From the NCBI RefSeq assembly GCF_036053395.1, contig NZ_CP107942.1, forward strand, positions 10,220,001 to 10,284,000: a stretch of DNA of 64,000 nt, given 5' to 3'. The position numbers were made by a program, and so were the translations under genes. Positions 42,921 through 50,978 of the stretch are shown piece by piece; the first letter of the stretch is position 1; every line of letters starts with the position of its first letter. Below the pieces are notes generated by a model. The model was given only the letters and a program-made list of their open reading frames with translations, was not told where the DNA came from and ran no database searches. This stretch comes from Actinoplanes sp. NBC_00393 (GTDB lineage: Bacteria > Actinomycetota > Actinomycetes > Mycobacteriales > Micromonosporaceae).

Positions 42921-45113
42921 ATGCCGGACCCTACGCCTGATTCCACTCCTGACCCGAGCCGGTCCGCGGCCGAGCACGAGGTCGTCGCCGGGCAGCAGGC
43001 CGAGTATGAGGCCGACGCCGGGCAGCAGGCCGATCACGAGGCCGACGCCCGGCAGCAGGCCGATCACGAGGCCGACGCCCGGCAGCGGGCCGAGCACGAG
43101 GCCGGGCACCAGCCTGGGCAGCAGGCTGGGCGCCAGGTCGACGTCGGGAACCGGATCGAGGGCGGGCGCGAATCCGGAAGCGGTCGCCGGGCCGGGGACG
43201 AGCAGCGGGTCGAGGCGCCGGCGGCAGATGCGGAGAGTCTGCTCGAGGCGGAGGATGACGGCGAGCTGGAATTGCCCTACTGGCTGACCAGCACCGAGGA
43301 AGCGGCCAACACCACCTTCCTGCAGATGGTTCGCCGGCTGCCGAGGCTGCTGCGGGAAGCATGGCTGCTCGCCTGGCGGGCCAGCCGGCGTACGACTGCG
43401 GCGGTGCTCGTCCTGCAACTGGCGGCCGGCGTCGCGGCGGCGGTCGGGCTGATCAGTGTGGTGGGTGTGTTCGACGGGCTGTTGCAGGCCGGTCCGACGC
43501 CGGAGCGAGTGCGCGCCGCCGTACCGTCGCTGGTGCTTCTTGTTGTTGCTCTGGCGGTGCGTGGCCTGCTCACGTCGGCTGCGACGGCGGCCCACGGCCG
43601 CCTCTCCCCGATGGTGTACGAGGCCGCGGAGATGCGCCTGCTCGATCTGACCACGCGCGTGGATCTGGCGACGTTCGACGACCCGAAGTGGCGTGATGCC
43701 ATGGAGCGCGCCCGGGACCGGGGGATTCCCGCCGCGCAGCAGGTGGTCGACTTCGGCATCGAGGTGCTCACGAACCTGGTCGGTCTGGCCGCGGTGGCCG
43801 GTGTGCTGGCCGTGCTGCACCCGGTGCTGCTGCCGTTGCTGGTGCTGGCGGCGCTGCCCACCGGATGGGCGGCGGTGCGCGCGGCCCGGCTCGGCTACCG
43901 CAGCCAGCTGAAGCTCATCGCGGTCTGGCGGCGCCAGCGCATGCTCGCCTACCTCTTGGCGGCGCGCGAGCCGGCTGGGGAGTTGCGGGCATTCACGGTA
44001 CGGCGGTTCCTGCTCGCCGAGGTCGCCCGGCTGTTGCGGATCTCCACGGTGGAGGAGATCCGGGTGGTGACCCGGTCGGTGCGCGGCAACCTGTACGGGC
44101 AGGCGCTCAGCGGTCTGGTCACCGGCATCACGTACGCGGTGCTGCTCTGGCTGCTCTGGACCGGCCGGATGGAACTGGCGGCCGGTGGCGCGGCGGCGTA
44201 CGCGATCAACATCGGCATCGGCAAACTTCGTGAGCTGGCCTTCTCGGTGAACCGGGTCTACGAGCAGGGCCTCTATTTCTCGGACTTTCAGGGGTTCTGC
44301 GAGCTGTCGGGGCAGCGTGCCGAAGCCCCGGCGGACCGGAGTGCCCCGGCGCGGTTCACCGAGATCAAGCTGGACGACGTGACGTTCAGTTACCCGGATG
44401 CCGAGCGCCCGGCGGTCGACGGGGTCAGCCTGACGGTGCGCCGCGGCCAGATCGTCGCGCTGGTCGGTGAGAACGGCTCCGGCAAGTCCACGCTGGCCGC
44501 GGTGCTGGCCGGGCTCTACCGGCCGCAGCAGGGAACGGTCACCTGGGACGGCGTCGACGTGACCCGGCTGCATCCGGAGTCGCTGCGGGACCGGGTCGCG
44601 GTGGTGATGCAGGAGCCGACGCGGTGGCCGCTCTCCGCCCGTCTCAACATCGTGATCGGCCGGCATGACCGGCGGGTCTCGCTGGAGGAGGTGCAGCAGT
44701 CGGCACGCTCGGGTGACGCGCACGAGTTCGTGATGGAGCTGCCCCGCCGGTACGAGACCTTGCTCTCCCGGCATTTCACCGACGGCGCCGATCTGTCCGG
44801 TGGGCAGTGGCAGCGTCTCGCGGTGAGCCGCGCGTTCCATCGGGACGCACCGCTGCTGATCTGCGACGAACCGACCGCGAACCTCGACGCCCGTGCCGAG
44901 CATGACGTCTACCAGCGGTTACGTGATCTCGCCGCCGGCCGGACCGTCGTTCTGATCACCCACCGGATGGCGAGCGTCCGGGAAGCGGACCGGATCTACG
45001 TGCTGGATCACGGCTCGGTGGTGGAGGAGGGTGATCACGAGGAGCTGATGGCGGCGGACGGGCTCTATGCGCAGCTCTTCACATTGCAGGCCAGCGCCTA
45101 CCAGTCCGCGTGA
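42921..45113 (+). CDS. ABC exporter with fused transmembrane and ATPase domains
   Basis: 730 residues from ATG 42921, chosen because GGAGGAGG lies upstream; the longer frame is not family-like. Residues 1-110 are a hydrophilic extension with 10-residue repeats (QQADHEADAR). An exporter transmembrane domain follows (about six helices, roughly 150-450), then the ATPase with Walker A GENGSGKST, signature LSGGQWQRL, Walker B LLICDEPTANLD and the switch in LITHRMAS. It forms a homodimeric or heterodimeric exporter; the substrate is unknown. The preceding 221 bp hold no supported gene. Confidence 0.9.
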   Translation: MPDPTPDSTPDPSRSAAEHEVVAGQQAEYEADAGQQADHEADARQQADHEADARQRAEHEAGHQPGQQAGRQVDVGNRIEGGRESGSGRRAGDEQRVEAPAADAESLLEAEDDGELELPYWLTSTEEAANTTFLQMVRRLPRLLREAWLLAWRASRRTTAAVLVLQLAAGVAAAVGLISVVGVFDGLLQAGPTPERVRAAVPSLVLLVVALAVRGLLTSAATAAHGRLSPMVYEAAEMRLLDLTTRVDLATFDDPKWRDAMERARDRGIPAAQQVVDFGIEVLTNLVGLAAVAGVLAVLHPVLLPLLVLAALPTGWAAVRAARLGYRSQLKLIAVWRRQRMLAYLLAAREPAGELRAFTVRRFLLAEVARLLRISTVEEIRVVTRSVRGNLYGQALSGLVTGITYAVLLWLLWTGRMELAAGGAAAYAINIGIGKLRELAFSVNRVYEQGLYFSDFQGFCELSGQRAEAPADRSAPARFTEIKLDDVTFSYPDAERPAVDGVSLTVRRGQIVALVGENGSGKSTLAAVLAGLYRPQQGTVTWDGVDVTRLHPESLRDRVAVVMQEPTRWPLSARLNIVIGRHDRRVSLEEVQQSARSGDAHEFVMELPRRYETLLSRHFTDGADLSGGQWQRLAVSRAFHRDAPLLICDEPTANLDARAEHDVYQRLRDLAAGRTVVLITHRMASVREADRIYVLDHGSVVEEGDHEELMAADGLYAQLFTLQASAYQSA
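42991..43110 (+). repeat. 30-bp in-frame tandem repeat in the ABC exporter N-terminus
   Basis: Four 30-bp units start at 42991, 43021, 43051 and 43081, the last partly diverged. They encode (Q/R)QQA(D/E)HEADA-like decapeptides. A more diverged unit precedes them. The repeats lie in the hydrophilic extension before the first membrane helix. Confidence 0.85.
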
Positions 45114-45134
45114 GGCGCGTGTCAGAGTTGCCCT

Positions 45135-45680
45135 ATGGATCCGGTGGGATTGGGCGTGGTCGGGTTGGTGCTGGTGGCCGGGGTGGCGGCCGGCCTCTGG
45201 CGGCGCCGCACCGACGGCCGGCTGCGAGCCGTCGGTCCTGAGGGTGCGACGTCGCCCATGGCCGCGGCCCCATTCGCGGCCGATGCGAAGAGCGCGGCCG
45301 ATGGGGCGGCGCTGGCCGAGGCAGACGGTTCAGTTCAAGATCAAGGCATGGGTACGACCGGAGCACCCCTCGACCCCGCCCTGCTGAAACGGCTCGGGGT
45401 GGAGCCAGCGGCTGCCACGCTGCTGCAGTTCTCCACCGCGTTCTGCGCGCCGTGCCGCGCAATGCGGCGGGTCAGCGCTGAGGTCGCGGCGCTGCTGCCC
45501 GGCGTGCGGCACGTCGAGGTCGATGCCGAGAGCCACCTCGACGAGGTCCGGGCGCTGGACATCTGGCGTACCCCGACCCTGCTGGTGCTCGACGCCGACG
45601 GCCGGGTGACCCGCCGCGCGACCGGGGTGCCCACGAAGCCGCACCTCATCGCCGCGCTCGCCGAGATCCTGGCCGGCTGA
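45135..45680 (+). CDS. Membrane-anchored thioredoxin-like protein
   Basis: 181 residues from ATG 45135. An N-terminal helix (GLGVVGLVLVAGVAAGLWRRR) anchors it, then a low-complexity Ala/Asp stretch leads into a thioredoxin fold with FCAPCRAM at about residues 105-112 and cis-Pro in WRTPTLLVL. It probably faces the cytoplasm or cell surface as a thiol reductant; the orientation is not certain. In other actinomycetes such proteins often neighbour DUF4395 proteins, as one occurs 2 kb downstream. Confidence 0.88.
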   Translation: MDPVGLGVVGLVLVAGVAAGLWRRRTDGRLRAVGPEGATSPMAAAPFAADAKSAADGAALAEADGSVQDQGMGTTGAPLDPALLKRLGVEPAAATLLQFSTAFCAPCRAMRRVSAEVAALLPGVRHVEVDAESHLDEVRALDIWRTPTLLVLDADGRVTRRATGVPTKPHLIAALAEILAG

Positions 45681-45707
45681 GGCGGCCTGTCTTGCGGCAC
45701 TGCCGGG

Positions 45708-45868
45708 GCGTCCGCCGGCGCGGTCCTGCGAGCCGGCGGCGGCAGGGCAAGCGCGGTCGGGCGTCCGCGGGCGCGGTCCTGCTCACCGGCGGCGGTAGGT
45801 GCGAGCGCGGCCAGGGCGTCCGCGGTCCTGCTAGCCGGCGGCGGTAGGGGCGAGCGCTGCCGGCGCGG
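45708..45868. repeat. Three imperfect ~53-bp repeats including the MFS 3' end
   Basis: Copies start at 45708, 45761 and 45816 (periods 53 and 55). The third contains the stop codon and the last codons of the MFS gene, so the two left-hand copies look like duplications of that gene's 3' end. Confidence 0.7.
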
Positions 45869-47051
45869 CCTCGGGCTCGGCGCGGGTCAGGTTGCGCGAG
45901 CCCCGGACGAGCAACTGGGACGCGGCCGCGGCGAAGAGGACCAGCGCGCAGCAGGTCAGCACCCGGTCGATGCCGAAGCGTTCCGACATCGGCCCGGCCA
46001 GGGCGTTGCCGACCGGCATGGCGACGAACGACGTCACGTAGTCCCACGAGGCGACCCGCCCCAGCATCTGCTGCGGGACGTTCTCCTGGATGGCCGTCTC
46101 CCAGGCCACGTCGAAGAAGAGCAGCCCGGCATACCCGATGACGGCGCCGGCCAGGACGGCGGTGAGCGCGCCGGGCCAGACGTACGCGAACGCCCACACC
46201 GGCATCAACAGCAGTGCGAGCCATCCGGCGCGCAACAGCCGGCGGGGCCGGTAGCGCATCCCGACGGCGGCGCCGATGAAGCCGCCCATGCCCTCGGCCG
46301 CCGCGATCAGGCCGACCGCGTGTGCGCCGCCGAGCCGTTCGACCGCGACGACCTGAACCAGCACGAGGATCATGCCGTTGGCGATGTGGTAGACGGTGGC
46401 GCCGAAGAGGCCGCTGACCAGCCAGTCGCGGCGGCGGATCTCCTGCCAGCCGGCGCGCAGCTCGTTCAGCATCGGCTTGCGGGGGCCGCGCTTCACGCGT
46501 ACCCGAATCAGTGCCGCCGCGACCATCGACAACAGGAAGCTGACCGCGTTGACCGCGAAGCCGGCCGGCGCGCCGAAGGCGGCGACGGTGATGCCGCCGG
46601 CCGCCGGACCGGCGATGCCGCAGGCGGTCTGGACCATGCTGAGCGTCGCGTTCGCCGATTGCAGCCGGGACGCCGGCACGAGCAGCGGCTTGAGCGCGCT
46701 CATCGCCGGGCCGAAGAAGCTGCCGGCGCCCGCTGAGACGACCGTGAGGGCGCAGAGGAACGCCAGGTGGTAGCCGCCGCCGGCGAACATCGCGGCGATG
46801 CCGGCGGTGGCGAGGAAGCGGACCACGTCGGAGATGACCATGACGCGCTGAGGCTGGAGGCGGTCGGCCCAGACGCCGCCGAACAGTGTGCCCGCCAGCA
46901 GGGTGATCACCGAGGCGGCCATCACCGTGCCGAGGTCGCGGGCGCCGCCACCGCTGGTGACCACGGCGACGGCGAGGGCCACGGTCTGGAAGCCGTTGCC
47001 CAGCCAGGAGAGGGCCTGACCGGTGGCGAGCAGGCGGAGGTCGCGAGTCAT
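45831..47051 (-). CDS. MFS exporter (EntS-like/multidrug type)
   Basis: 406 residues from ATG 47051. Twelve hydrophobic helices are visible. The start MTRDLRLLATGQALSWLGNGFQTVALAVAV and the loop GGVWADRLQPQRVMVISDV (MFS motif A) are typical of MFS_3-type exporters. It is divergent from a MarR regulator that likely represses it. The C-terminus (PAALAPTAAG) lies in the first copy of a short duplicated stretch. Confidence 0.9.
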   Translation of the reverse strand: MTRDLRLLATGQALSWLGNGFQTVALAVAVVTSGGGARDLGTVMAASVITLLAGTLFGGVWADRLQPQRVMVISDVVRFLATAGIAAMFAGGGYHLAFLCALTVVSAGAGSFFGPAMSALKPLLVPASRLQSANATLSMVQTACGIAGPAAGGITVAAFGAPAGFAVNAVSFLLSMVAAALIRVRVKRGPRKPMLNELRAGWQEIRRRDWLVSGLFGATVYHIANGMILVLVQVVAVERLGGAHAVGLIAAAEGMGGFIGAAVGMRYRPRRLLRAGWLALLLMPVWAFAYVWPGALTAVLAGAVIGYAGLLFFDVAWETAIQENVPQQMLGRVASWDYVTSFVAMPVGNALAGPMSERFGIDRVLTCCALVLFAAAASQLLVRGSRNLTRAEPEAAPAALAPTAAG

Positions 47052-47060
47052 GTCCGCGAC

Positions 47061-47096
47061 GTTAGTTCAACGTCTAACTATCAGCAAGCTAATAGT
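47061..47096. promoter_or_regulatory. Candidate MarR operator between the MFS exporter and marR
   Basis: Overlapping inverted repeats: TAGTT (47063) with AACTA (47076), and ACTAT (47077) with ATAGT (47092). The gap of 68 bp is far more AT-rich than its surroundings. Binding by the adjacent MarR protein is inferred from position. Confidence 0.6.
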
Positions 47097-47119
47097 CAGA
47101 AGCGTGGCAGAATGACGGG

Positions 47120-47620
47120 ATGGAAGACAGCGTGGATCAGCACGTCGCGCGGTGGTCGGCGTTCTGGAAGGACGAGCCGGCGTTCGACCCCGACGTCGAG
47201 GGGGCACTGATCCGGATGATCCACATTCAGCGGCGGTTGCGGCGTGAGGATGCGGCGGCGTTCGCGGGCAGCGAGGACTTCACGTTGCAGGACTACAAGA
47301 CCCTGCACGTGCTGATGGTGCAGCCGTGGCCGACCGAGGCCACTCCGGCCCAGCTCGCCGAGGCGGCCAGTGTGACCCGGGCGGCGATGACCAGCCGGCT
47401 GGACCGGTTGGTCGAGGCCGGGCTGGTGACCCGGGAGATGGACGCGGCCGACCGTCGGCGCATGATCATCCGGCCCACGCAGAAGGGCCGGGAGATGTGG
47501 AATCGGTACATCTTCGAGGGCATCGAGCGGGACAAGCAGGTGATGAGCGCCCTCACCAGGGAAGAGCTCGTCCAGTTGAACGGACTGCTGCGGAAAGTCC
47601 TACTATCCCTAGGTGAATAA
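47120..47620 (+). CDS. MarR-family regulator
   Basis: 166 residues from ATG 47120. The winged helix shows in TPAQLAEAASVTRAAMTSRLDRLVEAGLVTREMDAADRRRMIIRPT at about residues 75-120. It is divergent from the MFS exporter, which it probably represses, with derepression by an exported compound. Its stop region overlaps the GTG of the DUF4395 gene (8 bp), so the two are coupled. Confidence 0.92.
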   Translation: MEDSVDQHVARWSAFWKDEPAFDPDVEGALIRMIHIQRRLRREDAAAFAGSEDFTLQDYKTLHVLMVQPWPTEATPAQLAEAASVTRAAMTSRLDRLVEAGLVTREMDAADRRRMIIRPTQKGREMWNRYIFEGIERDKQVMSALTREELVQLNGLLRKVLLSLGE

Positions 47621-48038
47621 CGAGCTCGATCCCCGCGGCCAGCGCTTCGCCGCCACCATCACCAGTGTCGTGGTCGCCCTCGTGCTGATCACCGGATCCG
47701 GATGGCTGGCGCTCGCGCAGGCCGTGGTCTTCGCCGTCACCGCCTACGACCCCAGGCGTGGCCCTTACGCACTGATCTTCCGGGCCGTCGGGCGCCCGTC
47801 GGAGGAGCGGGAGCCGGCCGCGCCGGTGCGTTTCGCCCAGCTGGTCGGGGGCACGTTCCTGAGCGTCTCCGCGGTGGGATACCTCTCCGGTGCGGAGGCG
47901 CTGGGGATGGTCGCCGCCGCGTTCGGATTGCTCGCGGCGTTCCTCAACGCGGCATTCGGACTCTGCCTGGGGTGCGAGGCGTACCTGGCGTTTCGCCGCC
48001 TAAGCGGCGGAAACGCCGATGATGTCCGTAATGTCTAG
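47613..48038 (+). CDS. DUF4395 membrane protein
   Basis: 141 residues from GTG 47613, overlapping the marR stop. Three to four hydrophobic helices and the conserved LDPRGQRFAATITSVVVAL start and FGLCLGCEAYLAF end are typical of DUF4395. The two cysteines near the C-terminus (CLGCE) suggest a redox role, and the family is often next to thioredoxin-like genes. Its 3' end overlaps the convergent response regulator by 4 bp. Confidence 0.88.
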   Translation: MNNELDPRGQRFAATITSVVVALVLITGSGWLALAQAVVFAVTAYDPRRGPYALIFRAVGRPSEEREPAAPVRFAQLVGGTFLSVSAVGYLSGAEALGMVAAAFGLLAAFLNAAFGLCLGCEAYLAFRRLSGGNADDVRNV

Positions 48039-48703
48039 AACTTCGGTGCGTCGGGGGCTTCCAGCAGGCCCAGCCGCAGAGCGGTCATGAGCGCCTGAGC
48101 CCGGTTCGCCGCGCCCAGCTTCTCGTAGAGCTTCGAGATGTGGGTCTTCGCCGTGGACTCGGAGACGAAGAGCTGCTTGGCGATCCCGGCCACGCTCATG
48201 CCGTCGGCGAGCAGGCGCAGGACCTGCCCCTCGCGCGGGGAGAGCTGCGGGCCGGACGGAGCCAGGCGGCGCTTCATGGCCTCGGCCAGGTCGGCGGCGG
48301 TGAACGCGCTGGGCGCCGACGCGGCGTGCCGGGCGGCCGCCACGACCTCGTCCGCCGGGGCGGTCTTGGGCACGAAAGCGCTGGCCCCGGCCTCGAGAGC
48401 GCCGAAGAGCTGGTCATCGCCGGCATACATGGTCAGGACCACGATGCCCATGTTGGAGTTGTTCTTGCGCAGGGCGCGGGTGGCCTCCAGGCCGCTGCCG
48501 TCGGGCAGCCGGAGGTCCATGATCACGACGTCCGGCTGGAGGGCGCCGGCCTGGCGCACCGCCTCGGCCGCAGTGGCGGCCTCGCCCACGACCTCGAACT
48601 GCCGGTCGCGCTCGAATGCGTGTCGCAGCCCCTTACGGATCAGGTCGTGATCGTCGACTAGGAGGACCTTGGTGCGCCCCGTCGGCGCAGGACTGGTCGA
48701 CAT
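48035..48703 (-). CDS. NarL/LuxR-family response regulator
   Basis: 222 residues from ATG 48703, seven bases after the upstream kinase stop; its Shine-Dalgarno GGGGAG overlaps that stop. The receiver has VDDHDLIRKGL and DVVIMDLRLPDG with the phospho-acceptor Asp and the Lys in FVPKTAP. The C-terminal LuxR helix-turn-helix is LSPREGQVLRLLADGMSVAGIAKQLFVSESTAKTHISKLYEKLG. It is the partner of the upstream GAF-type histidine kinase. Confidence 0.95.
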   Translation of the reverse strand: MSTSPAPTGRTKVLLVDDHDLIRKGLRHAFERDRQFEVVGEAATAAEAVRQAGALQPDVVIMDLRLPDGSGLEATRALRKNNSNMGIVVLTMYAGDDQLFGALEAGASAFVPKTAPADEVVAAARHAASAPSAFTAADLAEAMKRRLAPSGPQLSPREGQVLRLLADGMSVAGIAKQLFVSESTAKTHISKLYEKLGAANRAQALMTALRLGLLEAPDAPKF

Positions 48704-48710
48704 GCTCGGG

Positions 48711-50435
48711 TTACTCCCCTTCTGGAGCGGAAACGCTATCCCGCACGCTATCGCGCCGAGGCGGAGTTCCGAGTACTACGGCCACGGTTGTCCCGCTGGG
48801 GTGTCGCGGCGTGATCTTGAGACGTCCTCGGATGCGTTCGGCGCGCTCGGCCATGATGGTAAGGCCGTAACGGCCGTCCGGGCGCTCGTCCGCGAAGCCC
48901 TTGCCATCATCGGACACTTCGATTTCCGCATATGGTGGGTCGACCGTGCAGGTGACCCAGAGATTGGATGCGCCCGCGTGCTTGCGGGCGTTGGTGATGG
49001 CCTCCTGCGCGATGCGCAACAACTCCGCCTCGGTCGCGGCCGGGAGCCGGGCGGTGGACTCGTCGAACGTGAAGTGCACCCGCAGGCCGGCGCTGGTGCC
49101 GAGCGTCCGCGCATATTCCGCGATCGCCGCCGCCAGACCGCCGTTGCGGTCGACCTCGGAACGCAGCTCGAACAGGCTCAGCCGCAGCTCGGTGATCACC
49201 CGGGTCACCTCGGCGCGCAGCGTGCGCAGCTCCTCGGCGGTCTCCTCGGCGCCCTCCGGCAGGGTGGCCTGGGCGTTGTCGATGCCATAACCCACCATCA
49301 CCAGCTCCTGCGCGACCCCGTCGTGGATCTCCCGGGCCAGGCGCTGGCGCTCCTCGTTGGTGGCCAGCGAGCGCACGTCGTCGAAGAGCAGGGCGGCCTC
49401 CAGCCGCAGAGCGGCCGGGCCGGTCACCTCGGTGACGCTCTGCACGACAGCCGTCGGGTACGCCCCCGAGCCGTCCGTCTCCAGGATGACCAACCCGATC
49501 GTCCGGACGCCGGCGACCAGCGGGACCACCAGCGAGGAGACCTCGCCGGTCTGGTGCGTGCGCGCCTGCGACCGGCTCGCCACCTGTGGCTGCTGGGTGG
49601 CCCAGGCGTCCGCGATGGCGGAGTCGGCGTCGAGCGTGGTCTCCCAGTCCACCCGCTCGGCGCCGGTCTGCGCGAGCACCACGAGGCGCCCGCCGCCGCT
49701 CGCCGAGAGCACGGCGGCCCGGTGCCCGGGGGCGACCGCCCGCAGCTCCTCGAGCAGGTGCTCGGAGATGCCGCCCGGGTCCAGAGTCGCGCCCGGCAGG
49801 GAGCGGGCCACGCTGCGGAGCTGGGTCAGGAGGCGGGTCGCCTCCGCATATGGCTGCGGAGTGGGCTCGGGTGGCTGGAGCAGCTGGCGCATCGTCTCGG
49901 CGGCGAACGTGACGATGACGCCGAGCACCAGCCACTGCCCGCAGGCCGCGAGATAGCCCGGTTGAAGGAGTGTGCGGTCGCCGGGTGGGCCGGTCAGCAC
50001 GCCGCCGAGCACCATCGCCCCGGCGGCCACCCCGAGCAGCGTCGCCCCCTCGGCCGCGCGGCGGTGCAGGGCCGCGGTGAGCAGCGGAACCGCCAGATAG
50101 GGCAGGACGGCCTCGGCGCCGAAGCCCGCGTTCACCCGGCCGATGGCCTCGGCGGAGGCGGCGACCGAACCGGCCGCCAGCCCGGTCACCACGACCTCGG
50201 CGAACCGGCCGGCCGGCGCGAGGAAATAGTGCTCGCGGGCCACGAACGCCGGAAGCGCGGCGATCGCCAGCAGGCCGATCCAGATCAGCTGCTTCGGATC
50301 CTCGGTGGCGATCAGGGTGAGGACGGCGACCAGTGCGAGCATGACGACGCGAGCCACGGCCTCGACGGGGCGCAGACGCGTGGAACCACTGGCTTGGGCT
50401 GGCACGTGACGGATGTTAGCCGCACCCACCGACAT
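48711..50435 (-). CDS. GAF-containing sensor histidine kinase (HisKA_3 type)
   Basis: 574 residues from ATG 50435 (MSVGAANIRHVP); longer frames upstream overlap the divergent SRPBCC gene. Four to six N-terminal membrane helices, then a GAF domain around residues 200-340, then HisKA_3 with the phospho-His in LAREIHDGVAQELVMVGYGI, and an HATPase domain with NARKHAGA and DDGKGF. It probably phosphorylates the downstream NarL-type regulator. The signal is unknown. Confidence 0.94.
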   Translation of the reverse strand: MSVGAANIRHVPAQASGSTRLRPVEAVARVVMLALVAVLTLIATEDPKQLIWIGLLAIAALPAFVAREHYFLAPAGRFAEVVVTGLAAGSVAASAEAIGRVNAGFGAEAVLPYLAVPLLTAALHRRAAEGATLLGVAAGAMVLGGVLTGPPGDRTLLQPGYLAACGQWLVLGVIVTFAAETMRQLLQPPEPTPQPYAEATRLLTQLRSVARSLPGATLDPGGISEHLLEELRAVAPGHRAAVLSASGGGRLVVLAQTGAERVDWETTLDADSAIADAWATQQPQVASRSQARTHQTGEVSSLVVPLVAGVRTIGLVILETDGSGAYPTAVVQSVTEVTGPAALRLEAALLFDDVRSLATNEERQRLAREIHDGVAQELVMVGYGIDNAQATLPEGAEETAEELRTLRAEVTRVITELRLSLFELRSEVDRNGGLAAAIAEYARTLGTSAGLRVHFTFDESTARLPAATEAELLRIAQEAITNARKHAGASNLWVTCTVDPPYAEIEVSDDGKGFADERPDGRYGLTIMAERAERIRGRLKITPRHPSGTTVAVVLGTPPRRDSVRDSVSAPEGE

Positions 50436-50469
50436 CGGCTCGTCCGCTCCGTCGCCCCGGTGACGCGCT

Positions 50470-50492
50470 TTGTCGTACCCAGCGAGTAGCCT
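50470..50492 (+). promoter_or_regulatory. DNA-damage-type promoter of the SRPBCC gene
   Basis: TTGTCGTAC (50470-50478), 8-bp spacer, TAGCCT (50487-50492). The start point about 8 bases downstream is the A of ATG 50500, predicting a leaderless mRNA. The same element occurs at 38507 and 39993. Confidence 0.7.
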
Positions 50493-50499
50493 CCCGTGC

Positions 50500-50952
50500 A
50501 TGGCGGACACCTCGACGCAGTCGATCCAGGTCCATGCGCCCCTTGCCCGGGTGGCCGCGGTGATCTGCGATTTCTCGCGGTACCCGGAGTGGGCCGAGTC
50601 GATCAAAAAGGTGGAGGTCCTCGAGGAGTACGAGGACGGATATGCGGCACAGGTCCGCTTCCAGATCGACGCGACCGTGCTCGTCGACGAGTACACGTTG
50701 GAGTACGCGTATGCCGACGATCTCTCCCGGATCGAGTGGCACCTGGTCGAGCCGTCGAAGACGCAGCGCTCCCAGGATGGCTCCTACGACCTGGTGGAGA
50801 ACGCTGACGGCAGCACGACGGTGACGTACACACTGGCTGTGGATCTCGCCATCGGCATGCTCGGCATGTTCCGCCGCAAGGCCGAGAAGATGATCATGGA
50901 CACGGCGCTGAAGGAGCTCAAGCGCCGCGTCGAAAGCCTGCCGGCGGCCTGA
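50500..50952 (+). CDS. SRPBCC (polyketide cyclase/START-like) protein
   Basis: 150 residues from ATG 50500, chosen because a promoter element ends eight bases upstream so the mRNA would start at the ATG. The fold is shown by SIQVHAPLARVAAVICDFSRYPEWAESIKKVEVLEEYEDG and VTYTLAVDLAIGMLGMFRRKAEKMI. It is the counterpart of mycobacterial TB16.3 (Rv2185c). Proteins of this fold bind hydrophobic ligands. It is followed by the repeat-rich CxxC protein gene. Confidence 0.92.
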   Translation: MADTSTQSIQVHAPLARVAAVICDFSRYPEWAESIKKVEVLEEYEDGYAAQVRFQIDATVLVDEYTLEYAYADDLSRIEWHLVEPSKTQRSQDGSYDLVENADGSTTVTYTLAVDLAIGMLGMFRRKAEKMIMDTALKELKRRVESLPAA

Positions 50953-50978
50953 CCGGCCGCGGCGACGAGGGGAGCGAG

